A stretch of DNA of 64,000 nt from Ampelocalamus luodianensis (lineage: Eukaryota; Streptophyta; Magnoliopsida; Poales; Poaceae), in NCBI GenBank assembly GCA_036346255.1, contig CM070633.1, positions 2,170,001-2,234,000 of the forward strand, in the 5' to 3' direction. How positions within the stretch are numbered: the stretch's first letter is position 1; every line of letters starts with the position of its first letter. Shown here piece by piece: positions 1 through 12,581 of the stretch. The notes below the pieces were generated by a model, which was given only the letters and a program-made list of their open reading frames with translations, was not told the origin of the DNA and did no database searches. The translations under genes and the position numbers were made by a program.

Positions 1-50
1 TATATAATAGTTTGTGTTATTTATTATTGGTGATTTATTTAATTTTATAG

Positions 51-3000
51 ATCAATCTTTTTGCACACCCCAATGCTCTAACCCCAAGATTGCTGATGGT
101 TGTAATATTTCCTTCCCAAAAGGTAATTTTTTTCTACCTAAAAGTTATTTGTATTCATATATGTTTATAATTTTGTTTTATTTTTTGTATATATAATTTC
201 AGCTGCACTTGTTTCTGCTAATAAGAAAGTGAGACCAAGGCTCCCTGGATTCAACAACCATGATGAAACACTTCACATGTGGGACGAAAGTAGACTAAGA
301 TTTAAATTGCTTGATTTTGATGACAACAAATTAAATTCTAAGTCATATGATACATTTGCCAATAAGGAGAATGAAATTGTCCCTGATTCAGTGTCTCCTA
401 GTCCTTTTGTTTCATATTCTCAACGTCTTTGTAACAAGGTAGTGTTTTATTTTTCATTTTGTTTGTTTTTATGTTATGAATATTATTTTTAAAAGTTTTA
501 GCATTAGTTTTGTATTAATTTATTTTTTGTTTCTTGTTATTTTCAAGGTATATGACAAACAATTACCTGAATCAATGGAGAGAATTTCACAGACTCAGGT
601 TACTTCTCCCAGAGAGGTATTATAGTTCACTTACAATCTCATTATACATAAATTACAGTAATTTATTTATGTAATTTTTGTTCTTGATCACTGTAATTAT
701 TCTTGAAAGTCTTAATAACTCATATTTCCATCACATAATTCAAAATCTAAGTAAATTATGTTGTTCCTGATTTCTTCAAGTGTTAATGTTAATTATGTTG
801 CAACTTTATGTTATTTTTTCAGACTGCTATATGTATGGTCACATTGGATTATTCGCAGGATGATGTTCAAGTGATTTCAAAACAAAGTAAAAAAGAAACC
901 AACTTGCAGAAAGCTGTTGAATGCTTTCTACTCAAAAAGGGCAGTAAGGAATCTAAGGACAGGCCTGTCATTGTTGAAACTGTATGTACCTTTTTCAATC
1001 TTTGTTTTAATATTTTTACATTTCATTTCTGTAGTTTTTACAGTTGATCATGTTATGTAAAATTCATTAATTTGTACTGTAAGTTTAGTAGTGTTATCTT
1101 TCAATTCCTTTCTCTTCTTATTCATCTATTTCTTATGTAACTATAGTAATCTCATTTTTATTTAGAGTGGGGGTATGGTAGTAGTTCTTTGAATGATCAA
1201 TGATATTCGTATGGTTGCATAGTTTTACACGGGTTTTTTTTTTGTTTGCTTTTGTTTTTTCTATTCATAATTGTTTATGTTTTTTTTTCTGATTCTTTGT
1301 TCGAAATGTTCTGTTTGTTGAACTTGAGAGGAGCTATTAAATTTCCTTTATATTTAAACCTGACTTTTTTTTTCAGAAGGAAGCTCTTGATTGGTTTGTA
1401 CTCAATAAGGACAATAAGGCTAGGCCTGTCAGTGTTGAGAATGTATGTACGTCTACCCTTGTGTTTTCTTATTAATTTACAGTTCATTTCAGCTGTTTTT
1501 ACAGTTTGCATTGTTATGTAAAATTTATTAATTTATTCTGTAACTGTAGTAGTGTCATGATTTTGTTTGCTAATTTATTGGAACCTTATTCCATTATTAT
1601 TTGTATCCTTGTTAAATATCCTATATTTTCTAATTTTTTAGGATTCTCCGGAAGTTCAAATTTTGGGTGAAAGGAATTTCTCCGAAAAGTGTAATGAGCT
1701 TTGTGACATGACTAATGAAATTTATAGCAAAAATTTTATTGCTAATGTTCAATCATGTGAAAACTTTGATGATACTACTCCTGAGGATAAATTCTTGGCT
1801 GCTGTACGTAATGCTAGTGGTAGTTCCACTGGTGGCAAGGAACCAATTCATGGGCCAAGGAGAGTCGTAATGCCTTCTAAAATTTCTTCTTCACCTTATG
1901 TTACTACTAGGCGTCGTTTTCCTGTTACTAAGGAAGAGACAAATCATTATGTTGCTATCTGCAGGCTAGCAAACAGCAAATGGAAAGAGTATGTCTGTAT
2001 TCTTTTTTTTTTTATTTCATGTAACCTTCATGAAATCTAAGTTCTTAATTAAAATTTCTACTACTTTTCAGCTATGATGCTGTTGATATTGTGAGGGTGC
2101 ATTGCACTTTTAAATCTCTAGGTGATTCTTTAGCTATTGGAGGCGAGTTGTCCAACTTTGTGTTAGCAGTTTTTTGCCGCTACTTGTTCACGAACAACCA
2201 TCCTCAATTATCAAAGAAGCATTATTTCTTTTCTTCTGTTGGGGTTAGTGCAATGCAACTGATTTATATGAATATATATTTATTGACTAAGTATCATTCT
2301 TTTAGTATTATATTGAGCTCAAGTTCAATTTTGTTTTTTAGGAAGAGCTTTTGAAAAATCATGCATGTACAAACTTTTCCACCATTGTAAAGTGCTTTAA
2401 AGGTGCAAGTAAAGCTAAGATTTTGCCTGCCTGTGACATGGTAATGTTTTTATGCAAATGTTGTATTTTTTTTGTATCTGTTTTGTTTACTCTTTTTTTT
2501 TGTACAGCTATTTTTTCCAACATGCTTTGATCATCACTGGTTTCTCTTTATTGTTGATATCAAAGATAGCATGTTTGTTTTCCTTGATTCATTCTATGAT
2601 GAACATAGTGATTATCAAATCAATGTGAAGACTAGAATGGTATGACTCATTACATTTTTAAGTCAGTTCTTACTACATTCCTTCCTTTTACTTAGCTTTC
2701 TATGTTATTAATGTTTTTAAAATTGATATTCAGATTGCAAATTTCATGAGAGTATGGAACGATTGCGAATATGCTAATAAAAATTTCCACAAGTACAATA
2801 TCTTATATCCTCCAGCACCTCGGCAGAATAACACGTATGTATAAGTTTTGTATTTTCAGAATTCATTATTCATTAGTTGAGTGATGTTGCATTGTTGTTG
2901 CTTTGTTTTTCAGTGATGATTGTGGCTTCTTTGTTATGAAGTTTATGGAACTCTGGAATCGAAGGGTTATTCTACCAAATGAGTTCTCTCAAGCAGATAT

Positions 3001-3286
3001 TCCAAATATTAGGATTCAATATGCAAATCGTTTGTTTTTCGATCCTTCCAATGTTGTTATGAAATCGAAGTACAAAGATTTGGTTACAAAATTTTCTTTG
3101 ATGCAGGTCAGATTGTTATGTCTAGTATTTCCTTAAGATATATGTTATTTTTTGTGTAATTTCGTATTAATCCTAATTAGTTTTGGTTACAAACTATTAT
3201 TTTAAGTTTTCCTTTCTGTTTATAGTAATGTAGTTATATTTATTTGTTTTGTAGGTTGACTGGCCATCTCCTGGTTGCAGAATTTA
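51..3286 (+). CDS. Ulp1-type SUMO protease (peptidase C48), multi-exon, 5' part outside window
   Basis: Twelve exons can be laid out with GT-AG borders: 51-122, 203-438, 548-616, 823-981, 1377-1442, 1642-1988, 2072-2243, 2342-2439, 2508-2639, 2734-2834, 2914-3106 and 3255-3286 (TAG). The last exons encode a C48 catalytic domain. The His is in DHHWFLFIVD, the Asp in FVFLDSFYD, the oxyanion Gln in APRQNN, and the Cys in DDCGFFVMKF, so the catalytic set is complete. Family knowledge: Ulp1 enzymes cleave SUMO precursors and SUMO conjugates. The N-terminal exons are lysine- and acid-rich and resemble nothing I recognise. The gene converges on a FAR1/MULE transposase gene, so I infer a transposon passenger (as in Kaonashi-type MULEs) rather than a housekeeping protease. 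The start codon is not in the window. Exon borders are by eye and the phase of small exons was not fully checked. Confidence 0.75.
906..1556 (+). repeat. Tandem exon-plus-intron duplication inside the Ulp1 gene
   Basis: The 3' half of exon 823-981 and its downstream intron (about 906-1100) are repeated as exon 1377-1442 and its intron (about 1374-1556). Both copies encode a lysine-rich peptide ending in RPVIVET or RPVSVEN, followed by the same donor GTATGTAC. The introns keep long matching words, including GTTATGTAAAAT followed by TCATTAATTT or TTATTAATTT, and similar text around TAGTAGTGT. The first copy has extra bases in its exon. Confidence 0.75.
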
Positions 3287-3529
3287 GATTTTCATCTCTC
3301 TATATTGCAATCATCCTAAGTACTCTTGTGTAGTAGGAGACATTTGATTCCATGTATAGTTCTTGTGCTAGATCATGAGTTTGTTCATGTGAAGTATAGT
3401 CTCGTGTAGTATATGTTTTCCTTAATAGATTTTGGTTGAGACCTGTCATGTGTTCCTGATATTGTAATAGATGGATCTGATCTGTCTTGTTTTCCTCAAT
3501 ATAGTTCATAATATTGTAAAATATGTTTT
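3287..3529. other. Gap between convergent Ulp1 and transposase genes
   Basis: This AT-rich stretch probably holds the 3' UTR and polyadenylation region of the Ulp1 gene. Bases about 3432-3529 recur at about 19833-19921, directly before another copy of the gypsy LTR. The last five bases, GTTTT at 3525-3529, are one copy of the gypsy target-site duplication. No gene is seen. Confidence 0.6.
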
Positions 3530-6500
3530 TGTCGGGACCCAAAAATGCAATTCTGGACCCTCTGTGTATTCTGCACTAGTCCAGGATCACGCTAGTGCAC
3601 ACAGTGGTAACATAGGTGAATATCAATCCACACAAACGAAATATAACATAAACGAATAGTTTGAGTAACAACTTAGAGTTTTGACCTTAAGGTCGGGTTA
3701 CAACTTAATAAGCCACGCAGGCTAACACTAAAGAAATCTCGCAATGGAACGAAATAAACTCGCAAACTCCAATCGGCACACCACAGCAACCGATCGGGAT
3801 CGATGACCTAGCGATCAACCTTCTTCCACAAACCTCCTCAAAGCAGCGAAGACTCCTCCACTACAGAGGTTTGGACGCAAGTTTTACAACAAGCGTGAGT
3901 ACACAACCGTACGCAAATCATACCACGCATGCAATATAGATGCAGCTTATTCCAAAGGAATGGCTTCGTGGTTATTTTGCGTAAATGCAACATTTGCAAT
4001 TGAATATGAATAATAGATTGAAAACATAAGTTAAAACAAATAAGCAATATTAATTTAACAGATTGTTTCCACAAAGACACAAAGCTAATCAGATTGATCC
4101 ACACACCACATAGCTTATGCCACACACAGTGCCCCATACCCAAAGTTTTATGAACACTACCCTCATGTGAAATTCCCAGCAAAGGTCCATGACCGAGGAC
4201 GGCTATTTGAATAGATTGTTTAACACTCTGCAGAGGTTTGTACACTTTACCCACACGATACAACTAGTGTAGCTAGCATCGATCGTAACATAACGATTCG
4301 GCAACCGCCTCAACATTGACGTTCTTAATCACACAGTCCCATATCACAAAGCTTAACCTATCCACGAACCCCAATGTTGAAACTCCGTAACCTACTAAGT
4401 TAGGCTGTCACCGGACATGTGGTCGACTGAGCTCATTCAATGGCGCACAAGGTTAAGTCCTTAATTGACCAAGGCAAGACTTCCGCTTTTCTAACTAAAC
4501 CACACGGATAAATCTCAATCACAAAGCCACCGGTTCACACAAAGATTCACCACTTGCCTCGGTCTAAATCTTTACCACCGGTTGGCTTAGTGCAACACAT
4601 GCCATCACGAGTAATAGCACACAAGCACACACGCTTTATCACACAGTTCCATAATCACTTAGTCAATTTCATACTTGCACTCACATGAGATGATGACTCG
4701 TAGCATGGCTAAGCAATTCTAGTCGTTCTAACCCACCATGTTGGCAATATGCTAATACCAACTAAGTAATAAACCAACCTAGAGTGACAAAGATGAAGGT
4801 ATACAAGTAGGCAAGGTGAACATAACAAGTGGGATCAATAACTAGCCCAAAAGCATTTAAATACATAATCAAGTAAATGCAATAATTTAACACAATGTAA
4901 TTTGGGAAAACTGGGATTCAATATGATCAAAGGTATAACTTGCCTTGGAATAGGTCTATGTACTGGTCTTGAACTTGGTTGAAGCCTTCTTCGACTAAAA
5001 CTCCCAAGTATCGACGCCTCACGCACAAACGAAGCAAAAACAACAAAACAAATAAATAACAGAGGCAAAACAAACTCCAAAAATTAAATAAAAATAATAA
5101 TTAGGTAGATCTCGAATTTAGACAAATTTAGAAATTTGAAAGGGCTCAATCGAGTTAGGATGCAAAAGTTATGGCCTTTGGAAGATTGAAAATACATAAA
5201 ATGCCGAAAATCATGATTTCATGAATTTCCGAATTATTTTCCTAAAGGAAAATCAGATTATTATGCAATGTCGCGCCAAGGAGGAATTTCGGAAAAAGAA
5301 ATAATAAAGAAATCTCGACATGTGGGACCCACATGTCGAGGCTAGGCTCACGTGGACTAGGTCCACCGAGCCTCGGACTTCGGGCACGGTGGATCGCCCA
5401 CGCGGCCGCCGACGCAGGCACTGCCACGCGGCACGAGGGCGAGCGGTCGAGGTGGCGCGTGGTGGCGTGCACGCCGGATCGCCACGTCGGCTGAGCGTCG
5501 ACGAAGCCCCGGCGACGCTTCGGTTTAGCGACGGCGGCGATTAGGCGACGCGAAGATGCGCGATCTGGACCGCGCGACACGGCGAAGGTGGTGAGCGGTT
5601 AGATCTCGTCGCGACGACCACGCCGCAGCGGTGACGCAGTTAAGCGCGGAGCGGCACGGCTTGAAGAGGCGACGCGAACCCGCTCTCCGACGAAGATAAT
5701 GCGCGCATCATGTAGGCCGTGATGCGCGAACTCGAGGGTGGCTCAAAGGCGACGGAACCTCACCCTGCGCGCAATCGACGAGAACCGAGGCGGCGGCGCT
5801 TAGGTTCGAGCCCAAATCGCGGCGGCGCGCCTAGGGTTTCGGTCTTGGGAAAAGGCGCTTGGGTTGAGGCGATCCTCGACGCGGTCACGGCATTAAATAG
5901 TGCCGGGAGCGACGAGTTCGCGAGCGCACGCGGCGCAACCGGCTGGACACGGACTCTAGAGTCCGCGACGAAGACGGCCGACGCGGCAAGCGGGGCCCAC
6001 ATGTCGGCTAGGGGTTAGGATGCGGCGTGCGAAAGTGGGCGCGATTCTGGCGTGCTTAAGATCGACCGCCCAGATCTAATCGAACGGTCCACAATCAAAG
6101 GAGCATTCGGACCGTCCCGTTGCCTCAAGCGCATCTAGCCGCCCATGCTTGATCCAACGGCGAGAGAAGCGCGCAAGGAGAGAGAGAGAGAGGGTCGACA
6201 GCGGGTCCACTGCTGGCATGGCGGCTGCACATGCCTGGTCGAGCGGGTTATGGCGAGCGGGAATAGAAGTTGGGCCGAGAGATTCGCCCAAGAAGATTTC
6301 GAGATTTTAATTAGGTTTTTCATTTTAGAAAATACGAGTAAATTCAAATAGGCAATATAAAATAGCAAATGAACTCTAAAAATTCTAGAAAAATCTAGAA
6401 AATATATCTCGAGCACAAGGAACCCAAATAAAATAGTTTTGGCAAATGTTCATGTTGGGATTATTCATATTAAATGTTTTTGTTTGCAAAGTCCAATATT

Positions 6501-6594
6501 AAGCTTTTGAATTAAAATCAAATAAATTCAAATGGTGAATTTTTCCCTACTAACTATTTAAAAGATTCTTAAAACTCAAAATTGGGATGTTACA
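3530..6594 (-). repeat. LTR-a (3' LTR of the gypsy element)
   Basis: About 3.07 kb, bounded by TGTCGGGACC and GATGTTACA. The part from about 5240 to 6290 is very GC-rich and unstable in length between the three LTR copies. A 13-bp-arm palindrome lies at 5314-5340. Several open frames in the GC-rich part are by-products of composition, not genes. LTR-a looks closer to LTR-d (25331-26965) than to LTR-c. Confidence 0.85.
5314..5340. repeat. Perfect 13-bp-arm palindrome in gypsy LTR
   Basis: Arms CTCGACATGTGGG (5314-5326) and CCCACATGTCGAG (5328-5340) are separated by one A. The same structure is at 25695-25721 in LTR-d and, with a shortened right arm, at 21651-21675 in LTR-c. Confidence 0.85.
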
Positions 6595-6603
6595 AACCTC
6601 CCC

Positions 6604-9600
6604 TTAAAGGAATCTCGACCGAGATTCAAAGCTAGCTAGAGAAAAGGCTAGGGAACTCGGCTTGCCACTCTTCTTCACGCTCCCACGCTGTTTCTCCTTC
6701 CGAGTGGTTGCTCCACCAACCTTGCAAAACGTAACAGCCTTGCTTCGGTGAGGCGCTCTGCGACATCCAAGATCTTGATTGGTCGCTCCTTGTAGGTAAG
6801 ATCCTCTTTCAAAACAATTGATTCCAACGGGGCTTGCTCTTCCGCACACGAAGACACTTCTTCAATCGCGAGGCGAAAGACATCATGTACTCACGCTAAC
6901 GATTGCGTAGCTCAATCGTAAGCAACTTCCCACGCGCTCCAAAATCTTGAACAGGCCAACATACCTAGGCAAGCTTCCTTTGGCATGAAACCTTTGACGC
7001 CTCTGGCGGGGTCACCAAGATAGACAAAATCTTCTCGCTCAAATCGAGATCTCGACGGCGTTATCGCGATAACTCTTCCGCCTTGGTGGGCTATCTTCAA
7101 TCTTTCTCTCGATCATAGCAACTGTTCTTACGCCTCTTGAATGATATCTGCCCAACATCAGACGCTCACCGCTCTCACCAATTTAACGGGTTCGGCAGCA
7201 CGCCATACAAAGCTTCAAATGGCGACATTTGCAGATCGCTTGGTAATCGTTGTTGTACGAGAACTCGTGATACGGCAAACTTTTATCCCACTTGGCAAAG
7301 ATTAGCTAGAGCACAAGCTCTCAAAGATATCCTCCAATATCGATTAACTCTTTCATTGCCCATCTGTCTCATGGATGATATGCGATCGAATTCGGATGGG
7401 TACCCAATGCTTCATGCAAACTCGCCAAAAGCGAGAGGTGAACCGAGATCCTCGATCCGACACTATTTTCTTGGGCACACCATGCAACCGACAATTCTCG
7501 GCCATGTACAACTCGCAAGGCGATCTCCGAGCACGTGGTTTTGATCGCGTAAAATGTGCGACCTTGGTCAATCGATCAACTATTACCCGATCGAATCAGA
7601 ACCTTCTTGGGTCTTGGTAAACCGTGATGAAATCCATCCCGATTTCTTCCCACTTCCATTCTCGAATCTTCGATGGTTGCAGCAAACCCGCCGGTCTCGT
7701 GTTCTCGCTTTATTTTCGACAGGTGTCGCACAAGGCCACGAACTCGCGACTTTCGCTTCAAATTTGGCCACCAAAATTTGTTCTTAACATCTGTTACATC
7801 TTGGTACTTCCAGATGAATCGAATACTTTGAGTCATGGGCTTCTTTTTAAGATTAATCGTTTTAGACCATCGATATCCGGTACACGATACGACCATTAAT
7901 CCAGAGTATGTCTTGATCATCCTTGGTGAAATCTTTGAATTTTCCTTCGCCATTTTGATTTTGATCTCGACAACACGGATCCTTTGGTTGTGCTTCACTA
8001 ATCGCTTCTCCAAGGTAGACTGCACTTCCAAATTGGCTATAAGTCCTTCGGACGCAATTTCTAGCTTTAGCTTCAAATTCTTCATAAAGTTCGGGCAACT
8101 TTCCTTACTTCCAAAGCATTACAAAGAACTCTTACGACTTAGAGCGCCCGCAACTACGTTGGCTTTTCCGGATGGTAGTGGATTCAAGATTATAGTCCTT
8201 GATCGATTCTAACCATCTTCTCTGCGTCTCATATTCAGATCCGATCTGGTAAAGATGTACTTCTGACTTTTATGATCTGTAGACTTCACACGATGACACG
8301 ATGAGGTAATGACGCTAAATCTTTAAAGCATGCACTACGGCAATAATTCAGATCATGAGTAGGGTAATTCTCCTCGTGGGGTCTCAATTGTCTTGACGCA
8401 TAAGCGGCGCTTCTTCCTTCTTGCATCGGACACATCCTAATCCTTGACGCTGGCATCACAATAGATATCAAATCCTTGCGAATATCCGCAAAATCAAGAT
8501 CAATGAGGTCAAGCGCTTCTTTAACTCTTGAAAACTTTCTCTCAGCCGAGTCTAGGTGAACTTTTTCTCCTTCTTCAACAATTGCGTAAGAGGCTTAGCA
8601 ATCGATGAGAATCCTCGATGAAACGGCGGTAATAACTCGCCATCCCCAAGAAATCGCGAACTGGGTTACGCCTTGGGCCGGTCCTGTAATATCGCCTTTA
8701 CCTTTCCCCGGTCAATCGCTACTCCATCGGCGGTCATAACATGGCCAAGGAAATCCACTTCCTTCTTCCAAAAGTCACACTTACCGAACTTGGCATATAA
8801 TCGATGCTCCTCGAGTTTCTCCAAAATTAACCTCGTGTTTCATGTGTTCCTCCTCCGATTTAGAATAAACCGTAATATCGCCAATGAACACCACTACAAA
8901 TTTGTCCAGTATTCCATGAAGACTTTGTTCATCATGTTCATGAAGTAAGTCCGCATTTGTCACCAAATGACATGACCAAGAACTCATAATGTCCATACAG
9001 CGCTGAGAAAGCGGTCTTTGGTATATCCCTAGGTAGATCTTCAATCGATGGTAGCCCGATCGCAAGTCGATCTTTGAGAACACTCGGCTCCTTCATCCGT
9101 CGAATGATCATCTATTCTCGGGCGTGGATACTTATTCTTGATAGTGACCTCGTTGAGAATCGTGAGTCGATACACATCCTCATGCTCCGCTCTTTCTTCT
9201 TGACGAACAAGACCGGTGCTCCCACGGTGACGAACTTGGTCTTACGTAAACCTTTCGAGGAGTTCTTCAATCTGCTTCTTCATTCGCTAACTCGCCACCG
9301 CATTCGATAAGGTCGCTTAGAAATGGCGCCGTTCTCGCACTAGATCGATGACGAACTCGATGTCACGATCTGGTGGCATTCCGGGTAACTCTTCTGGAAA
9401 CACATCTGGGTACTCTCTGACTATTGGTACATTCTCCAATGCAATGGTCTTCAGACTGTTTACTAGCAAGTGTCCTTCACGAACTGATGTGGCTAGAAAC
9501 TCCACTTTCGTTCCATCAGATTTCAACTATTACGGCTTTTGGCCACAATCCAAACTGACTTTGTGCTTGGATAACCAATCCATGCCAAGAATGACATCTA

Positions 9601-9990
9601 GGGTCTGGGTATCTAGGACAATTAGGTTGGCTAGAAACTCAACCCCAGCTATGAGTAACTTAGCTCCTAAACAACCCACTCTAGAGCTTAGCTCTGCTCC
9701 GGGCGATTGAACTAATAAAGTATGCTTAAGTTGTATAGCCTCCAACTTATTCTTAGTTGCAAAAACTCCAGACACAAAAGAATGCGAAGCCCGAATCAAA
9801 CAAAGCGATGCGGTATCGACTAACCAGAACTTACCCAGTACGACGTCTGGTGCTTCCTGTGCTCCTTCCAGGGTGACGTGATTGACACGGCCTCGGACCA
9901 CGGACTGCGTTCCTCCTCCTGGCTGGTTAGGGGCTTGGAAAGTTCCCTGTTGGTGACCCGGTGCCGGGGTCTTAGTCGGCGTAGCTCCAA
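6604..9990 (-). pseudogene. Gypsy pol remnant, copy 1 (protease, RT, RNase H, integrase)
   Basis: Read on the minus strand, fragments in different frames appear in gypsy order. A protease region (about 9820-9530) ends in DVILGMDWLSKH, and its usual D-S/T-G site reads VDTASLCL. Reverse transcriptase (about 9526-8700) contains YPDVFPEELPGMPP and KIDLRSGYHRLKI. The integrase core (about 7571-7353) contains TKVAHF, GVPKKIVSDRGS and HETDGQ. A C-terminal piece lies near 6860-6680. The RT catalytic motif reads FIGDITVYS where FIDDILVYS is usual, so one catalytic Asp is lost. Many frame changes interrupt the reading frame, and the copy cannot encode a full polyprotein. Confidence 0.85.
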
Positions 9991-11685
9991 GGTTGAAACG
10001 AATCGGAGTGATCGCTCCCTCCGTGGACACCGACGGCATAGTGGCCTGGCCGACGGCAAGTATAGCACACCCTTGGCTCTTGCGACTTGTTGACCGTTGA
10101 ATTCGCGTTGGTCGGTCTTCGGGTGCGAGTGTTCGAGCAACCGACGAGGTGCCAGGTTGGTGCAGTGTCCCGCGGAGTTCGTGGAGAAACCGCTGAACTG
10201 CGGTGCACTCGCCCTGCTCTCTCGCTGGAATTGCTGGCCTCCTCGCTGGATCATCTCGCTTGCGATTGTCTTCCGATTCCTTGCGCTATCCTCCATGACT
10301 AAAGCTTTATTGATCAATTCTTGAAAGTCGTGGAAGGTATGTGCAAGGAGGTTGACCAAGTCCGATGTTCACCCTTCAGAAACGCACTCGCGAGCCTTGT
10401 CTGCAACATCTTCGCAAAGATAGCGAGCAAGTTGCGAGAACTTGTTGAGGTAGTCGACATCGACAAGCTTCCTTGCTTCAGGCACGAAATTCATCTTTCT
10501 TCGCTCAATAATTCCTTCGCACATGGTAATCGCGGAAGGTCAGAGAATTCCTCCCAAGTGATATTCGTGGTGCCTCATGAGCGCGCAGGTTCTCCCACCA
10601 TTCGCGCGATGCCCTCCAACCGTGAGAGGCATAGAGAACTTTTCATGATCGCCGCATTGAGTGATCAGCATTTCCTTTCAATCACCCGGCCAATCGCCGG
10701 CTTCCACGGTGAGACATGTCCGTAAAATGTTGGTGGACGAGTCCTCGCGAATTTCGCAAGTTTGATGGTCCATGGTGACCATGAGCACTGGGCCCGTGGC
10801 CGGTGATTGTTGTTGTTATTGTTCCGTTGTGCATGGCTTGCATCCGAAGTCATCATGGTATTCATCACCGAGTCTCGGTCGCCATGAAGGCTCCAAAGTT
10901 TTGCAAGTCAATTGGGGTGCTTGTATGAATCGCTCTCCGTAGTCGGTTGCTCATTGCTTGCCGGTGCGCAGTACCAACCACTTGCAATCGCTTGGCGAGT
11001 TGTAACTATCCGCGAGCTCCAAGGGTTAGATAAGGTAGCAAGCATGGGGTGAGTCAAGAACTAAACGGGATTGGTTAAACCCAACAACAACCGAGAGAAC
11101 CAAAAGCAACTTTATTACTTAAGAACTTAGTATGGCTTGCAACAGATGCCTAAGGGCCTTTGCACTCATACTCACACTCAAAGAAATTAGCGAACCTAAG
11201 CACACAATCTAACGCCTAAAGGGCGACACAACTAGGCTTAGACCGACGCGCTTAACACACTAAGCCTCAATCGCGAACCTAGGCCTTAGCGAACTCGGGC
11301 CACGAGGTAACCTCCACAACCATGGTCGTGTCCTCGCCGTCAGACCTTGAATCTGTCGGCATCTTCGCAAACCGATCCCGTGCCTGAATGGTGCAACAGA
11401 ACAGCGCCGATGGCGCGACAGCTCCTCTCGGTTCGCCCACTTCTCCGGATCTTCCTCGCATTCTTCATGTTCTTCTAGATCTTCTTCTCTCTTGGTCCGC
11501 CTGGTGGGCGCCAAAGATCTCTTCCAGATGGCGATCTTCTCTTCACTTGGTGCAGCTCTGTAGGCACCGTCTAGATCAGCCGCCATCATCTCCATGGATT
11601 CCTCTTGGCATTTACATACCGGCGAGGTGTACCATCGTGGCATCTTCTTCTCCCTCCGTGATGGATAGTGTGCGTGTAGCTCCAC
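9991..11685 (-). pseudogene. Gypsy gag remnant
   Basis: Minus-strand fragments include RTRPPTFYG near 10730, which matches the start of a retrotransposon gag domain, and a zinc-knuckle beginning CYTCRRPGHYA near 10050 that lacks a clean CCHC ending. Further upstream (11685-11260) a charged segment has a CKCQEESMEMMAADLDGAYR stretch like gypsy gag N-termini. Frames change several times and no continuous gag can be read. It lies between the primer-binding site and pol, as expected. Confidence 0.7.
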
Positions 11686-12200
11686 GGCGGCCGCTCTCGG
11701 GTGGTAGCGAAGACGGTTCCTTGCAACTCGCGCATATAGATGTGGCAGATCCGCATGGCCAGCGCGATGATTCCCGATTCCTTCACTCCAGTGATCCTCC
11801 CGACGGAGATGTTTAGCGGCCGCTTGCCTTGGTGTTCATCCCCGCGATCGCAAGCGACGTGTCGTACTCCCGCTTATGTCCATCCACCATCCAGCTTGTT
11901 GCCTCGGCACAACGGACGCATCAAAACCCCAAGTACCGCAGAGCTTCCAAAGTTCGGTGGCGTGAACCTCCACAACGCTCACCATAGGTCTCATGCAGGC
12001 ATCCGCCCACAAGACAGAGAGGGTAAGAAACAACTTAAAAACAAATGGAGAGAGGGGGAAAATTTTAGCAATAGATGAGTCTAGAGAGACATGAGAGGAG
12101 TTAAGCAATAGGTTACTCTTGCAAGTTAGTTTTCCTTTAGAAAATAGTTTGGACTCTCTAAAACGGCCGATCTAACTAAGGTCAAGACTACATACAAGAT
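11686..12200 (-). other. Gypsy 5' untranslated leader
   Basis: This stretch lies between the primer-binding site and the first gag-like segment on the minus strand. I see no gene in it. Confidence 0.5.
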
Positions 12201-12212
12201 GGCTCGATACCA
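12201..12212 (-). other. Primer-binding site of the gypsy element
   Basis: On the minus strand the bases read TGGTATCGAGCC, close to the TGGTATCAGAGC-type site that pairs with the 3' end of initiator tRNA-Met. It lies four bases inside the end of LTR-b (12217), which fixes LTR-b as the 5' LTR and the element as minus-strand. Confidence 0.8.
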
Positions 12213-12216
12213 CCTC

Positions 12217-12581
12217 TGCTGGGACCCAAAAATGCACTCGACCTCTCGTGTATTCTCGTGACTAGTCCAGATCACGCTAGTGCACACAAGTGGTAACATA
12301 GGTGAATATCAATCCACACAAACGAAATATAACATAAACGAATAGTTTGAGTAACAACTTAGAGTTTTGACCTTAAGGTCGGTTACAACTTAATAAGCCA
12401 CGCAGGCTAACACTAAAGAAATACTGCAGGAACGAAATAAACTCGCAACTCCAATCAAGACACCACAGCAACCGATCGATCGATGACCTAGCGATCAACC
12501 TTCTTCCACAAACTCCTCCTCGAAAGCGCGAAGACTCTCCACTTCAGAGGTTTGGACGCAAGTTTTACAACAAGCGTGAGT
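12217..12581 (-). repeat. LTR-b, first part (5' LTR of gypsy)
   Basis: Matches the left end of LTR-a from the GGGACCCAAAAATGCA word onward. It is interrupted after GCGTGAGT by the solo LTR at 12582-16644 and resumes at 16645. Confidence 0.85.

Noticed and set aside
5242..6291. Open frames in the GC-rich part of the gypsy LTR (also near 15481-16048, 21544-22008 and 25729-26525)
   Set aside because: Frames differ among LTR copies, both strands are open, and no protein features appear.
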